From Chaetorhynchus papuensis (Eukaryota; Chordata; Aves; Passeriformes; Rhipiduridae): a stretch of 64,000 nt of DNA. The notes under the pieces were generated by a model. It was not told the DNA's origin, ran no database searches, and saw nothing but the letters and a program-made list of their open reading frames with translations. How positions within the stretch are numbered: the stretch's first letter is position 1; every line of letters begins with the position of its first letter. Both the position numbers and the translations under genes were made by a program. Location: positions 145,548 through 209,547 of the forward strand of contig VWYX01001265.1 in the NCBI GenBank assembly GCA_013396525.1, given 5' to 3'. This document shows, in pieces, positions 44,394-57,066 of this stretch.

Positions 44394-47300
44394 CGTCTCG
44401 GTGCCTCTTTGCTGGGGCTGGGAGAGGGGTTGGACCAGGACGGGGTTGTTGTTGCTCCTGGCCCTGGGGCACCCCAAAACCGGGCATCTCCAGGGCTTCT
44501 ATTCCCATGGAGAGCTCCCAGGAGGGGCTGGGCCCCAAGTGGCTCCAGGGACATTCCAGGGCCAGGGCTGCTGTGTGTGGGTGTTGGTAGGAATGGAAAC
44601 AGCAGCTGAGGCAGCAGTGGCAGTGCAAACCTGCCCATCCCTGCCCAGGGACGAGAGCCAAGGACCTTTAGGGACAATTCCTGTGGCATTGCTGGCTCGG
44701 GATGCTCCCGGTCCCTCTCCTGTGCAGGAGGCTGAGGTGGAAAAACCAAACGGATCCAGGTGGTGTGTGAGCAGATTTCCAGCTTCAAACGTGCAGGGAG
44801 GAGCAGAGGGGAGGAATGGAGCCAGCTGGGCCAGGAGCCACAGGCTCCCCTCCACGCTGGGCTGGGAATCCCCCAGGATTTCCTGCATGGGGCTGGATTT
44901 CCTCTCTTCCTTCCTGCTGCCTTTGGTTTTTTGTCCTCCCTCCTGAGCTGCTTCCTCCGTGGTCACTTTTTACCTCTGCTGTCACTTGTTACCTCTGTGT
45001 TTCCTGCCCTTTCCTGCTGGGAATTGTGTCCTTTCTTTTCCCTTCTGCCTTGGTTTGTGCTTGGGTTTGTTTCCAGGACAGGTTTCATGGAAACCCCAAA
45101 GGATTTTAGTCCTGGAGGGAGCAGGTGGATGCTCAGCCTCCCAAATGCCTGGCATCTCTCCCCAAAATCCTGCAGGGAGGCAGGGCCATCACTGGCAGGG
45201 AGGGGCACAGAATTCCTCACTGCAGGATCCCGGCCTGGCTGCAGCAGTGGGATGCTGGTTTGGGATCCGGCTCCCAAACAAACCCAGCAGCATCTTGGGC
45301 ACAGACTCAGCTGGAGCCGATTTCCTCCTGAGGCTTTTCCTGAGATAAAAATCTCCTGATCAATAATTTTTCCTGCTGTGTTTGGTGAGAGGAGCCACAG
45401 CTCCAGTTCCATTTCCCTGTTTCCCCGTGTGAGTACCTTGGGATGAGGAAACAGAAGTGATAAATCCCGTTAATAATTAATAATTCATTCCCTGCTCCCA
45501 GGAGGAGGGCAGTGCTTTACACTCCACTCCTCTGCCCTACAAAGTGCCCTCGATTTTCCCTCTTGGATGAGGCACTCCTTGATAAAAAGCAGTTTCACTG
45601 GAATTGCTCCCGTTCTGCCTGGCAGTGCCTTAAGAGCCACCAGCTCCTGCTGGAGCCCAGGGAAAGACCTGACGCCCCTTCCCAGGTGATTGGTCCTTAA
45701 GGGAGGAGCTGTTCCCTTCATGGTCTTCAAGGGATGAGTTCACAGTCCATGGATCCTTGAGGGATGGGGTTCCAACCCATGGATCCTCGAGGGATTGGTC
45801 ACATTCCATGGATCCTCAAGGACTGGGGTCCCAGTCCATGGATCCTGGAGGGACTGGGTCACAGCTCATGGATCTTCAAGGGATGGAGTCACAGTTCATG
45901 GATCCTTGAGGGATTGGTCACAGTTCATGGATCCTCCAGGAGCTGGGTCACAATCCATGGATCTTCAAGGGATGGGAGTCCCAGTTCATGGATCCTCAAG
46001 GGATTGGGGTCACATTCCATGGATCCTTGAGGGATGGGGTCCCAGTTCATGGATCCTTGAGGGATGGGATCCCAGTTCATGGATCTTCAAGGGATGGGGT
46101 CCCAGCTCATGGATCCTCAAGGGATGGGGCCCCAATTCACAGCCCCCAGGTGACAGGAGCTGTGGCAGGTGAATGGTCAGATCCCACCTTTCCCACCGTG
46201 AGCCTGCCCAGGCTGTGATGAGCAGCCAATCCCAAATCCCTCTGCTCTCATTCCCACTCCTCCCAAAGGCTGAGCTGCTGGTGAGGCACAGACCCAGCAC
46301 CTTGCTCCAGCTTCCCTCTGCTCCTCACGTCCGGGTGCCCCCGGAGGTGACAGATCCAGTGACAGTGACCGAGCCTGGGCAGGGGCCTGGCATGAACTGA
46401 CCTGGTGCAGTTGTTTTTCCTGGGTCTCACACTAATGGGGAGAAAACACAATCAACTCCTCTCCCCCCAGGAACAGCTGTTCCCTAAAAGCCATCCAAGA
46501 GCAGAGAGCTGATTTTAACCTTTCCTCCCCATTACTGCAGTGGGAGCACAGGGCTGGGAAGTCACTGGGAACTCATCTCTTGCCCCATTAATTGTGTTTA
46601 ATGAGGGGAGCAGTGGAGAGAGGCCAGAGCAGCCCAGGGTGGGATGTGGGATCCAGGGAACGGTCGAGGCATGAGGAACCACGTGGGGGCCCAGGGGATT
46701 TCTTTTCCTTTCTGGAAGAAGGAGAGTGAAACCAGGAACCTTTGCTGTTCTTTGCCCATTAAATTGGGAATTTCTGGATAAAGCCTGGATTGCATCCGTG
46801 GTATTCCAGCTCCCTGGGCTGCCACGGTTCCCTCTGCAGGACTGACCCAGCCCGAAGAAACACTGGTTGTTTTTCTCTCTCTATGCAGAAGGAACAAGCA
46901 CTTCTTTTTCCAGTTTAATTAGGATTTCTCATTAAAGAATTCCCCTCCCAGCATGGTTGTTTCTCCAGCAGGCACAACCTGAATATAACAAAACAATCCA
47001 CTCTCAGCTGCTGGACTGATGGAACAACAAGGAGTTTTCCTGCTCAAAATGACAGGAAGAAGAACCTGAAAGCTTTTAATTTTTACTTTTTTCCCCCTGA
47101 GGAGGGTGGGAAAGCCTTGGGAATGTGAAATGGAAGGTGCTGGAGCAGTGGGATAGGTGCTGGAGCTGAGGTAACCAGCAGAAAGATGAGTTTATCCCAC
47201 GGCCTCTGTGGGGTGGGAATAATCCCTTTGGAGTTTAATAAAGTGAAGTGATCCCAGTTCTTTTACTCTGTTTTTAAGTAAACAGAAAACCTGCAAACCC

Positions 47301-48163
47301 TGATGAGGATTGAGTCCCTCTGGCCCACGTTTTCCTCACCATTCCTCACACGCTGGTGGCACACACAGAATAAAGGTGTTGGTGCTGGGATCTGTCAGCC
47401 AATCCAGCAGAAATCCTTCATGGGAACCAAATGGGATGTGGACACTGCAGAGAGATTTTATTACAGAGCTGCTTCCACGGCCTCCATCTCCCCACAGGGA
47501 TGAACTGGAGAAGCAGCTTTATTTCCCAAAGGTGTCAGGACCAGGATGTGGAATGGGCACGGAGAGGCTTTTACAAACCACGGGATGTGCTCCCTCCTTG
47601 GCAGTCTCGCTCTGCTTTTTATTTTTTAACACCAAATAAATACAAAACAATCCAATAAAAAATGAACAGCAGTAAATCTGAGAAATGGGTCACCTTTAAA
47701 AGCAATGCTACTGAATAAGGTCAGGCCCCAAATATGTGATTTGGGGAGGGAAAAGCCTCCCCAGGTCTGCAGCACAGATGGCTTTGGATAAATGACTCAG
47801 AATTCCACCCAGGATTTGGGATGGGGGGGCTGCAAGGACAAGATTTTGGAAGGTAGAAACAAGAGGCACTTAAATCTCAAAAGGTTTTTTATGAGCTCTA
47901 GGAATTTTCCTACTTTATGGACTTCCCCAAGTGTCTTCCTGAGGTGTTTCCTCCACTGCTGATGGAGGAACCCAGGAGGAACCAGCTTGAGTGAGGAGCC
48001 TGGAGCTCCATGGACAGATCTGGATGTCACAGGTGGGGCTGCAGCATCAATGAACACTTGAATTCCTACAGGATAAAGCTTTTCCAAAGTGCCTCTGCCT
48101 GTGCAGGGAATGGCCAGGCCCTCCCCACTATTCTCCATGTCCATCAGACCCCCTTCTTCCATT
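44394..48163. other. Spacer between the EXTL3 and INTS9 3' ends
   Basis: The two genes converge here. Apart from the 14-copy minisatellite at 45719-46138, the sequence is unremarkable and has no supported gene. Several minus-strand AATAAA signals at 47457-47623 could be distal INTS9 poly(A) sites. Confidence 0.7.
45719..46138. repeat. 14-copy minisatellite of 29-31 bp
   Basis: Fourteen consecutive units begin CATGGATCC or CATGGATCTTCAAGGG and contain GGGATGGGGTCCCAG or GTCACAGT variants. A degenerate copy precedes them from about 45685. The array sits between the EXTL3 and INTS9 3' ends. Apparent ORFs rich in MDPRG and HGSSRDG motifs are the array read in different frames. Confidence 0.95.
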
Positions 48164-48570
48164 TTTATTTGCACAATCTTTGCCTCACCAGCTCTCTCCT
48201 CCTCGTGTGGCAGTGAAGGACACGTGAGCAACACGCAGGGAATGGGATCTGGGGACTGGGAAGATGCAGTGGGAGGGGAAAGGCCATTGTTTCAATATTC
48301 CTGCAGAGTTCTGTCAGGTGAAGGACTGGGGCAGACACTGCTGAGGGACACAGAGGAGCAGCAGTTCACCCTGATGTTGTAAAGAAACACTCCTGGTATT
48401 TACTCTGCAGCTCCTGTCTCCTGCAAGATTCCCAACTCCCAATTTTACACAACAGGAATCTCCTCCAAAGTATTCCAAAACAGGTTAAAAATAAGATTTG
48501 AAAAATAGATAAAAATACTCCCTTGCTCCTCCACGAGGGGGAAGGTGATTTCTGGTCTCTCTGAATCACA

Positions 48571-48622
<52 letters not shown>

Positions 48623-48685
48623 TGGACAGCTCCGAGTTCTGCTGCTCCAGGCTCTCTCCTTGCAGAGCCTCCTGACGTCCATGAG
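48164..48685 (-). other. INTS9: Probable INTS9 3' untranslated region
   Basis: From the INTS9 stop the first canonical poly(A) signal on the minus strand is TTTATT at 48164-48169 (AATAAA when read on the minus strand); further ones are at 47618-47623, 47519-47524 and 47457-47462. The UTR would include a GA-repeat (TC on the plus strand) at 48575-48620. Which signal is used cannot be decided from sequence. Confidence 0.4.
48575..48620. repeat. (TC)23 microsatellite
   Basis: Forty-six bases of uninterrupted TC dinucleotide lie 65 bases beyond the INTS9 stop. In the INTS9 transcript this would be a pure GA run in the 3' UTR. It is long and perfect, so it is likely length-polymorphic. Confidence 0.97.
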
Positions 48686-48862
48686 CTAAAACTTCTGCAG
48701 GAATTTGAGCACCAGGTCCCGCAGTTTGACCCTCAGGGGCTCGTCATTGTCACAGATGATGTGGGTGGAGTCCTCCTCCAGCTGGATCAGGGTCTCTGCC
48801 TCCTGCAGCAGCACAATGTGGCCCTTGGCTGTGTCCTCCACCTTCACGTCGCTGAAGCCGTG
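48686..48862 (-). CDS. INTS9: INTS9 terminal coding exon (last 58 residues)
   Basis: INTS9 is the catalytically dead metallo-beta-lactamase/beta-CASP partner of the INTS11 endonuclease in the nuclear Integrator complex, which cleaves snRNA 3' ends and attenuates many Pol II transcripts. On the minus strand the exon follows CCAAATCCAG and reads HGFSDVKVEDTAKGHIVLLQ, then IICDND, ending LRDLVLKFLQKF and TAG at 48688-48686. This is the end of the C-terminal domain that dimerises with INTS11. The acceptor is phase 0. The protein is nearly identical to the mammalian end, so identification is secure. Confidence 0.96.
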   Translation of the reverse strand, partial: HGFSDVKVEDTAKGHIVLLQEAETLIQLEEDSTHIICDNDEPLRVKLRDLVLKFLQKF

Positions 48863-48959
48863 CTGGATTTGGGGTGGGAAGGAGGGAGAGAGGGAAGTCA
48901 GCACAGCTCAGGGAAAGTGGAAGAGAGGAGAGACCAAGGCACAGGGATGAGGGGGAATT

Positions 48960-49295
48960 TCATGGAATCCCAGAATGGTTTGGGTGGGAAGGGACCTTAA
49001 AGCTCATCCAGTGCCACCCCCTGCCATGGGCAGGGACACCTCCCACTAGCCCAGGCTGCTCCAAGCCCCATCCAACCTGGCCTTGGACACTTTCGGGGAT
49101 CCAGGCAGCCACAGCTTCTCTGGGAAACCTCTGCCAGGGCCTCCCCACCCTCAGAGGGAAGAATTTCTCCCCAATATCCCATCTATCCCTGCCCTCTGGC
49201 AGTGGGAAGCCATTCCCTGTGTCCTGTCCCTCCATGCCTTGGCCCAAGTCCCTCTCCAGCTCTCCTGGAGCCCCTTTAGGCACTGGAATGCTGTA
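48960..49295 (-). mobile_element. CR1 LINE 3'-end fragment in an INTS9 intron
   Basis: CATGGAATCCCAGAATGG, GGGACCTTAAAGCTCATCC, CTGCCATGGGCAGGGACACC and CTCCAGCTCTCCTGGAGCCC. Antisense to the plus strand, hence the same strand as INTS9. Confidence 0.93.
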
Positions 49296-49738
49296 ATCCT
49301 GCCCTTTTCCCTGCTAATTTTCTCCAAAAAGTCCTGCAGGTGAGAACAAGAGCAGCAACCCCAGCAGGCTCCTCCACCAGTGGAGGCATTGCCAGGATCT
49401 TCTCACAAATCTTGTGGAAATTTAAATGCTTTTCAGACCACCTCAGCTGCTGAATCCAAAAGTTCTGTGAGGTAAATCAGCCACCCAAAAGCTCTGCTTC
49501 CATGGGAAACAGGAGGAGATCACTGACACGAAGCCCCCGTATCAGGACACGGCTCCACAGGGGACAACTCCCTCTATTCTGAAGTGCAGGGACACCCTGG
49601 AGCACTTTGAGATCTCTCTGGCCTTTTCTCCATTTCAAGCTACACTAAAATCATCTCCCCTCTCTCTGCTGCCAAAGCAGCACATCTGAGACGAGCAGGA
49701 ATCTGCTGGAATCCCATCTGCCACCGAGGACTCCTCAC

Positions 49739-49876
49739 CTTTTCCAGAGTCTGCACAAACTGGTCCACGGGGATGGAGCCACTCAGCAACGGCTTCAAAG
49801 ATTTGCACTCGGGCACATCATCACTCACCCGCTTCCTCTTCTTGCTGGCAGGAGGTTGGGGAGGTTTTGGAGGGAG
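49739..49876 (-). CDS. INTS9: INTS9 penultimate coding exon (46 residues)
   Basis: The exon is 138 bases with an acceptor CATCCATCAG and donor AAG|GTGAGG, phase 0 at both ends. It encodes a proline-rich linker (LPPKPPQPP), the basic KKRKR cluster that could act as a nuclear localisation signal, and then LLSGSIPVDQFVQTLEK leading into the INTS11-binding domain. Confidence 0.95.
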
Positions 49877-50772
49877 CTGATGGATGAGAAGGGAAAAAAA
49901 TCCCACTCTAAAGGATGCAGCAGGTTGGGAAATGGGCAAATTCAGAGCAAGCAACTGCTCAGGGAATGAGAACGTGGCTTAGCTCCAGCCATTTCTGAGG
50001 ATTCTGGCATTTTAAGCCCAGGTCTAAGTTTATTTGGCAGCAGGAATGAGTGGAGAAGAGAGTAAATGGACAACAGCAGCCTCAGAACAATTCCACTGCA
50101 GCCCTTGGATGTTTGCAGTGCTGCTGAGGGATTCCAGGGAAGCAGCTTGGGAAGAGGGGGGCAGCCTGTCTGCTGTGCTCTGACAGAAATCCTCACCAGC
50201 TTCGTGCCCCTGACATGTCCACCCTGGGCTCTGTGCCCAAGTGCCCTGGGCCCAGCCAGCTCTGCTGCCCAGTGTGGGAAGGGCTGTTCAGTGAGGCCCT
50301 GCAGAGCACTCATGCCAGGAATTCCAGTGCCAGCCTGAAGGGGGTGGCAGGAAGGGAATGTACAGGGATGTACAGGGATGTACAAGCTCCGGGGAAGCTG
50401 AAGGCAGACGGTCCCTTCCTGAGTCTGCTGTCCCAGGTCATCTCTCTCCTCCAACCCTTGGCCCTGAGAGGTTGACTGATGCTGTTCCTGACTAGGGCAG
50501 ACAGCAGGATGATTTGTAGCCTCTCTTCAGGAATTATCTCACTTCCCCTTTTATCTCAGCCAGGCACACGGCCAAGGGAAAGAGAGCAGAGAGATTTATT
50601 TGCATCCCACTCCCTGCTCTGGGTGTCATTCCTCACTGGCACACGCCAGGGCAGAGCCTCTGCCAAGGGCTCTGCTCCGGTGGGAAGGAGCTGTAGGAGG
50701 GGTTCCTGGGGTCCTGGATGGCAGGAAAAGCCAGAGTCAGGATATTTTTCTCCCTTTCCCATCAGACTGTAC

Positions 50773-50871
50773 CTGCAGCACGTGCTTGTTGTCCTTAGTA
50801 TGCAGCACAGCAGAAACTGTTGCCAAGGAAATACCAGGCTTGATCTCCAAGGGCACGAGGGAATCTGCAAG
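50773..50871 (-). CDS. INTS9: INTS9 coding exon (33 residues)
   Basis: This 99-base exon has acceptor TTGCTTCAG and donor CAG|GTACAG, both phase 0. It encodes LADSLVPLEIKPGISLATVS and AVLHTKDNKHVLQ, matching the vertebrate INTS9 segment before the proline-rich linker. It joins in frame to the exon 11 kb upstream that ends IEIMPD. Confidence 0.95.
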
Positions 50872-53800
50872 CTGAAGCAAAAGGAGATTTGATTTTGTTC
50901 AGCAAGGGATCAGCTGGAAACGTGCACGAACCCAGCTGGGAGATAAATTGGCAGCGTGGTATTTTTAAACGTGGGCTAATGAACTGTAAACACAAAGCCA
51001 CTGATAGACTGAGAGCTCCTTGGACCTGCCCTGCCTCCTCCCAGCTCCCAAAATTATGGATTTCACACCGTGAGCAGAGCAGCACGAGGTCTGCAGGAAC
51101 CAGGGCTGGGCTCAAAAACCAAAATAAGCACAGAGAACCCTTGTGTGAAAGGACAACTGCTTCATTAATGATTTTAGTTAGTAAAGCTCCTGGTCTAATC
51201 CAGCATTATTATGTTTGTTATGCTGATGGACAATGAAAAATCAAAGTGAGTTTCCTTTCAGTTCCTGACTGCAGAATATCTGGAATAAAAAGGGTTTGTC
51301 CTTAAAACCCCAATGTTTTCCACCAACCCACTGTTGATTAGTTTGAAATTATTCCAACAATGCTGCACAAAACCCTTTCCACTGCCTTTTATGTAATTCT
51401 TCCCTGAAAGACAGAAAATTCAGTCTTGGCTTGGAGTTTGGATCCAACACTGTTGGCAGTGCCCGGAGTGGGCACCTGCTGGGACCAGTGGAAGTTGGCC
51501 AGCTGGGAAGCACCTCCTCCAGCCACTTTTCCAAAGGAATCCTAATGAAAACAGTGCTCAGGAATGGAGAAAATTATTCCCTTTTTCCTCCAAGGGAATT
51601 CAGGGTGCCAGAATGCCCAGTCCTTTTGCCATCGAAGCACTGAGAGGGTTTTTCTGTTGGCTTCGATGGTGGCAAAGTTCAGCTCCTTTTAATAACTTCT
51701 GAAAACCTCAGCTGCCACTGTTAAAGCTGCAGGAACATTTCAAGAGCAGCTCCTTGGAATAAAGCAGTTGCTGTGTTGGAAAACCACAAAATCCCTTGAT
51801 TTTGTCTATATTCAGAATTGGTGAATCCTAGAAATCCAAATTTGCTGGAGCAATTCGGCTCGCTGTTACTCTGGGACTCTGTTCACGATCTTTAAAGCAG
51901 GCAATTTGAATACAGCCTTAACAGTTTGTTGTTGAAGGCAAAGAGAATGAAAATATAATGGCAATCATTGCTTCAGATTTCTCCTGGGACCTAAAACCAG
52001 CAGCACTTGCAGCAGTGAGTTCTGCTGCCTTCCCAGTGGTCAAAGGCACTTTCCATTCCCACCACCTGCCCGAGGAGGATCGATAAAAATGGGCTCTGAT
52101 GAAGAGCAAAATGACAAATCCTGTACAGAGAGAGATCCTTAAGGAACAGGGAGTTGCTTGGAACCAAAGTCTTCTCCTGCCACTGAAGTGTTTTGCTATG
52201 AACATTTCTGCAGGTTTTCAACAGGCTAAAGAGCAACACTTGGATTATTTACAGTCAGAAAGACAGTAGGACAGACATTCATTTTTATTTCCTCCCCAGC
52301 TCACAGCCCTCTCCGTGTGGCAGCCAATCCTTTCATTATAGAAACTCAGTGACCCAAACCAAAAAAGGTCATTTAATCACATCCAGTAATTCACCCACCA
52401 AGGCCAGGCTGCACTGCTCCACTCCTTTCAACTGACCTCCTGCACACACAAATCACAGAACTCCTCCAAAACGCTGGATTAAAGAAACCCCTTTCACAGA
52501 GGCAGCAAGTCCTGTCTGAACTCCAAGCTGTGGCAACTCCACTGTTGCCCCTCACGAGCGGTTTCAAACTTTAATTCTCCTGGCAGGCAGGAAGCCGTGT
52601 CTCATTTCAAGGTTGAATTTGTCCAACTTGCAGTGGCTTGGCTCTTGTTGTGCCTTTGTGTGTGAGACTGAAAAGCCCCCCCACCATGCAGGAATAAATG
52701 AGGCTTCCTTCCAGTCATTATCCCGAGCCCCATGTCACACTCTGGCACCAGGAAAGCCACCAAGGCAGGGACACTGAGATCTAACAGCACATTCATCAGT
52801 CCCTTGCCCATGGATGAGCACTTAGGATAAATCTGGGGGGGTGTGTGCACTGTGTGTTTCAGTTTTTAGCTTGGGATGTTCTCCTGCGATCAGAGCTGTC
52901 CGCCCACACTAAACCAGAGCAAAGACATTTTCACCATTAAGTCTTCCCTGTAGGATTGCATTTTCCACCCCAAAAGGGGATTTGACACACACCCTGTGAG
53001 CACAAACACTGCTGTTGGCCAAACTACAGCTGTTGATAGAGAAGAACGTGGGTTAAGTCACTCTTAAATCTCTACTAAAGACTTCAATGGGGACAACTCC
53101 TCCCAGGTTTGTTTTCAGTCACCAGCCAAAAATTCTCTTGTTGGCACTGAGGGGCTGAACAGCCACTGAGGATGGGACCTGAAACTCCACAGTAAAAATA
53201 AAATGAGGCTGAATAATCAGTGAACAAAATCAGGGCAGGACCAGACTTTGAGCACACGTGGTCTCGGTCCTGTGGAGGATTCTCCCAGGGACCAGAGATG
53301 CTGGATGTACAACAGGATTTTAACATCCCAGCTGCAGTAATTTCTTCTTAGATTTTTGGGACACCTCCCCAAGCTTCTCCCTTTTCCCTCTTTACCTCTG
53401 GCTTACACTGGAGAAGGTGCAGGAAGGCTGAGCCAGCAGGGAGAGGCAAAGTTTGGGCTGAGTCAGGTGAGCTGGATATGGAGAACAAGCAGGAGCACAG
53501 CAAACTGACCAGCAATTAAAATCCCCTGCACTTCTAGGATCTGAAAGCACTGATGTGTACATTAGATGATAGCATGTGTATTTAGAAAGGGACCCTGCTG
53601 GGTGATCACATCATTAAACACACCCTTAAATGTGTTTTCCAGATTTTCAAACTGCATAAATGTGGGATCTCTGCATTAGAGGTGGGATCAAACCAGAGGA
53701 ACTCATGGGAAACCCCCAACTGTGGATTTCTCTGGCAGTCCTGAGGTGGGGAAAGCACTGGTTAAAGGGAAGAGATTCCCAGGCAACTCCTGGGCTGCTG

Positions 53801-56800
53801 CAATTCCTGAAGGGTCAGCCTTGAGTTTTTATTAATTTATTTTATTTACTCCCAGTTTTTATTAATGACCTCAGGCCAGAACGAGGAGGAGTGTTCAGAA
53901 GGTCCCACTGAAGTTTGTAGGGCACCTTTAACAGAAAGAAGGACCAGGCTGTGAGAGAGGAAAAACTCCAAGACCTCAACAACTGGAGTGAGAAAACCAA
54001 GATGAAATTCAATAGCACAAAATGAAGGCCAGGGATGGGACTAATACAGAGAATTTCTGCTGAGGGCTGGCAGCTGCTGCAAAGGACAGAGGTGAAGGGT
54101 TCAGGTTTATTAGTCCATCCCAGGAGAGTCACAAATGTGACATGGCCACGAAAAAGCTAAATGCAAGCCCAGAAAATACCAGGTAATTCTCTCTGAGATG
54201 AGCTATGGCTCTTGCATTGGGCCTGGCAAGATTTCATCTGAACTACTTGTAAATTGTGGGTAATTTCAGTTCAAGTAAGAGATTCTGAAGGGTAGATTAG
54301 GGCAGGAGGAGCTGTCTTGTAAGAGGAAACTAAATATCTTGGCTTGTTTAGCCTGGCAAAAATAGAAAGCCAAAGGGAAAATTTGATTATTCTACATAAA
54401 CACCACAGGGAAAACACCAACAAAAGGGAAAATGTATTTATGCTAAAACATGATGTTAAGAATAAATGTGTGCAGGCCAGCAGTGAATATGTGTAGGCTG
54501 GAAATTAGGATGTTTCTGGCCATCAGGGACAGTGGGGGTTTGAACAGCATCTGCTGGGAGCAGCAGGGGCAGAAGTCTCTGCAATCTGAAGTCTCACATT
54601 TTTTGGAGGCACATAATGAACACTGTTGGTAACTGCAGCTGGATTCTGGCCACGTAAGCCCTGGGGGCACTTCCATTTCTGGGTGGAAATGATGGAATTC
54701 AGCCTTGGAGCTTGCTGGGCATGAAGCAATTCCCACCCAGACCCCAGCCCCTAAACAGGATGGGATTTGTATGTGGCAGAAAAATGTCCCCTGCCAATTA
54801 CGAGAGAAGCCCAAAGATTTTAAGATCTGCCTGACTTCAGAGAAAGCCCTGGAGGTCACACCTGCAGAGGTTTTTTACAGGAACTACTCCTGAAAAGAAA
54901 AAAACCTGCAGAAAAACCTGAATGGAGAACCTGCCTCATCCTCCATCCCTCCACTCCCCTGCTCCTCACACAGCCCAGAAAAGCAGAAAAGCATCTCCCC
55001 AGTGCACCTTTAACAGGACAGAAATTGCTTCAAGGCTGTGCAGTCGCCTTTTCACAAGCAGGGAGGATCTGTAGAGTCAGTTTTGCAAACAGAACTAAAA
55101 ACATGGTCTTTGCCACGTCACTTAAATTTGGATGGTGGTGTCAGGAGAGAAGGACAATTTCCCTCCCCTCCTACATCCCCACCTCCTCTTAGCCCTTAAT
55201 TTTTTAAGTAATTCAGTTATTAATGAATTATTTAAGTACCAGGAGCTCTGATGGCCAGGCCTTTGTAACCACACACAGGAGGAGTCTCCAACAGCCCCAG
55301 CCTTGGTTTTGCACCCCCTGCTAAACCAGGGGCCAAGTGCAGGAATTCTGCAACTGTCAGATCCTTTAGAGGGAGCAGAAAATGTGGGGTCAAACACATG
55401 GGGTGAAAGGGGAATTGAAATGTGCCTGTGGATTCATGAGCAGCAGGCACAGGGAGCAAGGCACAGGCACGCTGCAGGCAGGATGGAAATTGGGGAATTT
55501 TGCTGATGAGACCTAAAGGAACAAAGGCTTTTCCACCAGAGAACATCCCAGAATGAAGGGCATCTGTAGAATCATTAGTGGGTGATCTGAGTCATGTCTT
55601 GTCAGGCTTTCAGCCTCCCATCTGACACAATCCAAGGGTTTTAATTCAGTTGCTGAGTTAACCCCAACGTAACGGAGCTGTCACTCACTGGGGGTCTCCC
55701 ACAGCTCTCTCTGGAGTGGCTTTTAAAGTCTCATTAACGTCAGTGGATAAAGAATTGTGCCATAAATACAAAGTTTTTGCTATTATCACTTGCAAATGCC
55801 CAGATCTTGGCTTTGGGCTTCCACAGAGCCAACATCCAGGGAAGAAATAAAAGAAGCACGAGGTAGAGTCTGCAGTGTTGAGCAATGAATTAAAGCTCTT
55901 CCTTGCCATGTGCATGTTCCATGTGCAACTGCTGGACCAGGGCTCCACATCAGCAGGAGGAACCTCGTCCCCAAAACCTGGAAACCAAACCAGAAAGACA
56001 CCAACCAACCACCAGGGAATAACCCTGGGTGGGACTCCAAGCAACAGAACTAACACTAACCACTCAGTACTAACTCTAACCACTGGCTTTTTGCCAATCC
56101 TGAGCCAAAAATGCACTTTAAGGAGTAGTTAAGGAGTGTAATGAAGTAGATTTATAGCTGTTTAATGAAGCTCTTCCCCAGGAGCCTGGGAGCAGGCAGG
56201 GAACAGTTGTTTGAGGAATTGACAAAAGGATGGTGGAAAACAGAACCAGCAGAAGCAGGAATTAGGCTTGGATTTGAATGAAAAATGACAGGTAGGGGAA
56301 GCAAGGACATGAAATATCTTCAAAGTAAAGGCAGTAAAGCTTGCAAGATGCAAGAGATGAGTCATTTGAAAGATATAAAAATGGCATAAATCAAAATATT
56401 CAAAATATAGTAACCATTTTATGGGTCAGAATGTCAACTCGGGATGGGATGTTGTTGTTGAAGCTGACTGGGAAGAGAGAGCTGAGTGCCTGGCTAGAAA
56501 AGCGTTATCTTACAGCCAGCCATCAAAAATGAAAGGGAAAACAAACCTAGACATTAATGTAGGCAGGCAAAGGCAGGCTGGGAGCAGAAAAGCAGATCTG
56601 AGTTCCATCTAAACTAAATAGGACAACCTGTGGGTAAAACCAACCACAGAAAAGGTACAGCAACCAAAAAAAGGCCAAGGGAATGAAGGATAACACATTC
56701 CAAGCCCACAGAAGAGGGGAGGAGGGAGCAGAACTCTCTCAGGCTGAATGGCCCGGAGAGAAGTGACACCAGAGGGAGGTGGGAGACGTCTTTAAGGAGA

Positions 56801-56998
56801 AAATAAAGGCTGCACTGAACTCTGCTGATGTAAATCAGGAGGATTTATCAGCATTGGCCCTGGCTTTGTGTAAGGAAAGGTTGGTAAAAGCTGGCAAAGA
56901 GCAGTTTTGGTGGAATGTCAAAAGGTGAGGTCCAACTTGGAGAGAGGCTCCAGGCAATTCTGCAGTGAGCTGGGAGCTGGGGCAGGGCTCAGAGGCAG

Positions 56999-57066
56999 AA
57001 GCAAACAGGTTTTATTTCACTGACTTTTTGTGAAGCAAACAGGTTTTATTTCATTGACTTTTTGGG
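56999..57066. repeat. 34-bp tandem duplication in an INTS9 intron
   Basis: AAGCAAACAGGTTTTATTTC plus ACTGACTTTTTGTG is repeated with minor changes (CATTGAC, GGGAGG). Confidence 0.9.

Noticed and set aside
43160..44788. 542-codon open frame on the minus strand
   Set aside because: It is antisense to the GC-rich EXTL3 3' UTR and shows no recognisable family or domain pattern. Low stop density in GC-rich DNA explains it.
45764..46218. Repetitive frames with HGSSRDG or MDPRG motifs
   Set aside because: They are the 30-bp minisatellite in different frames; no conserved protein or expression context.
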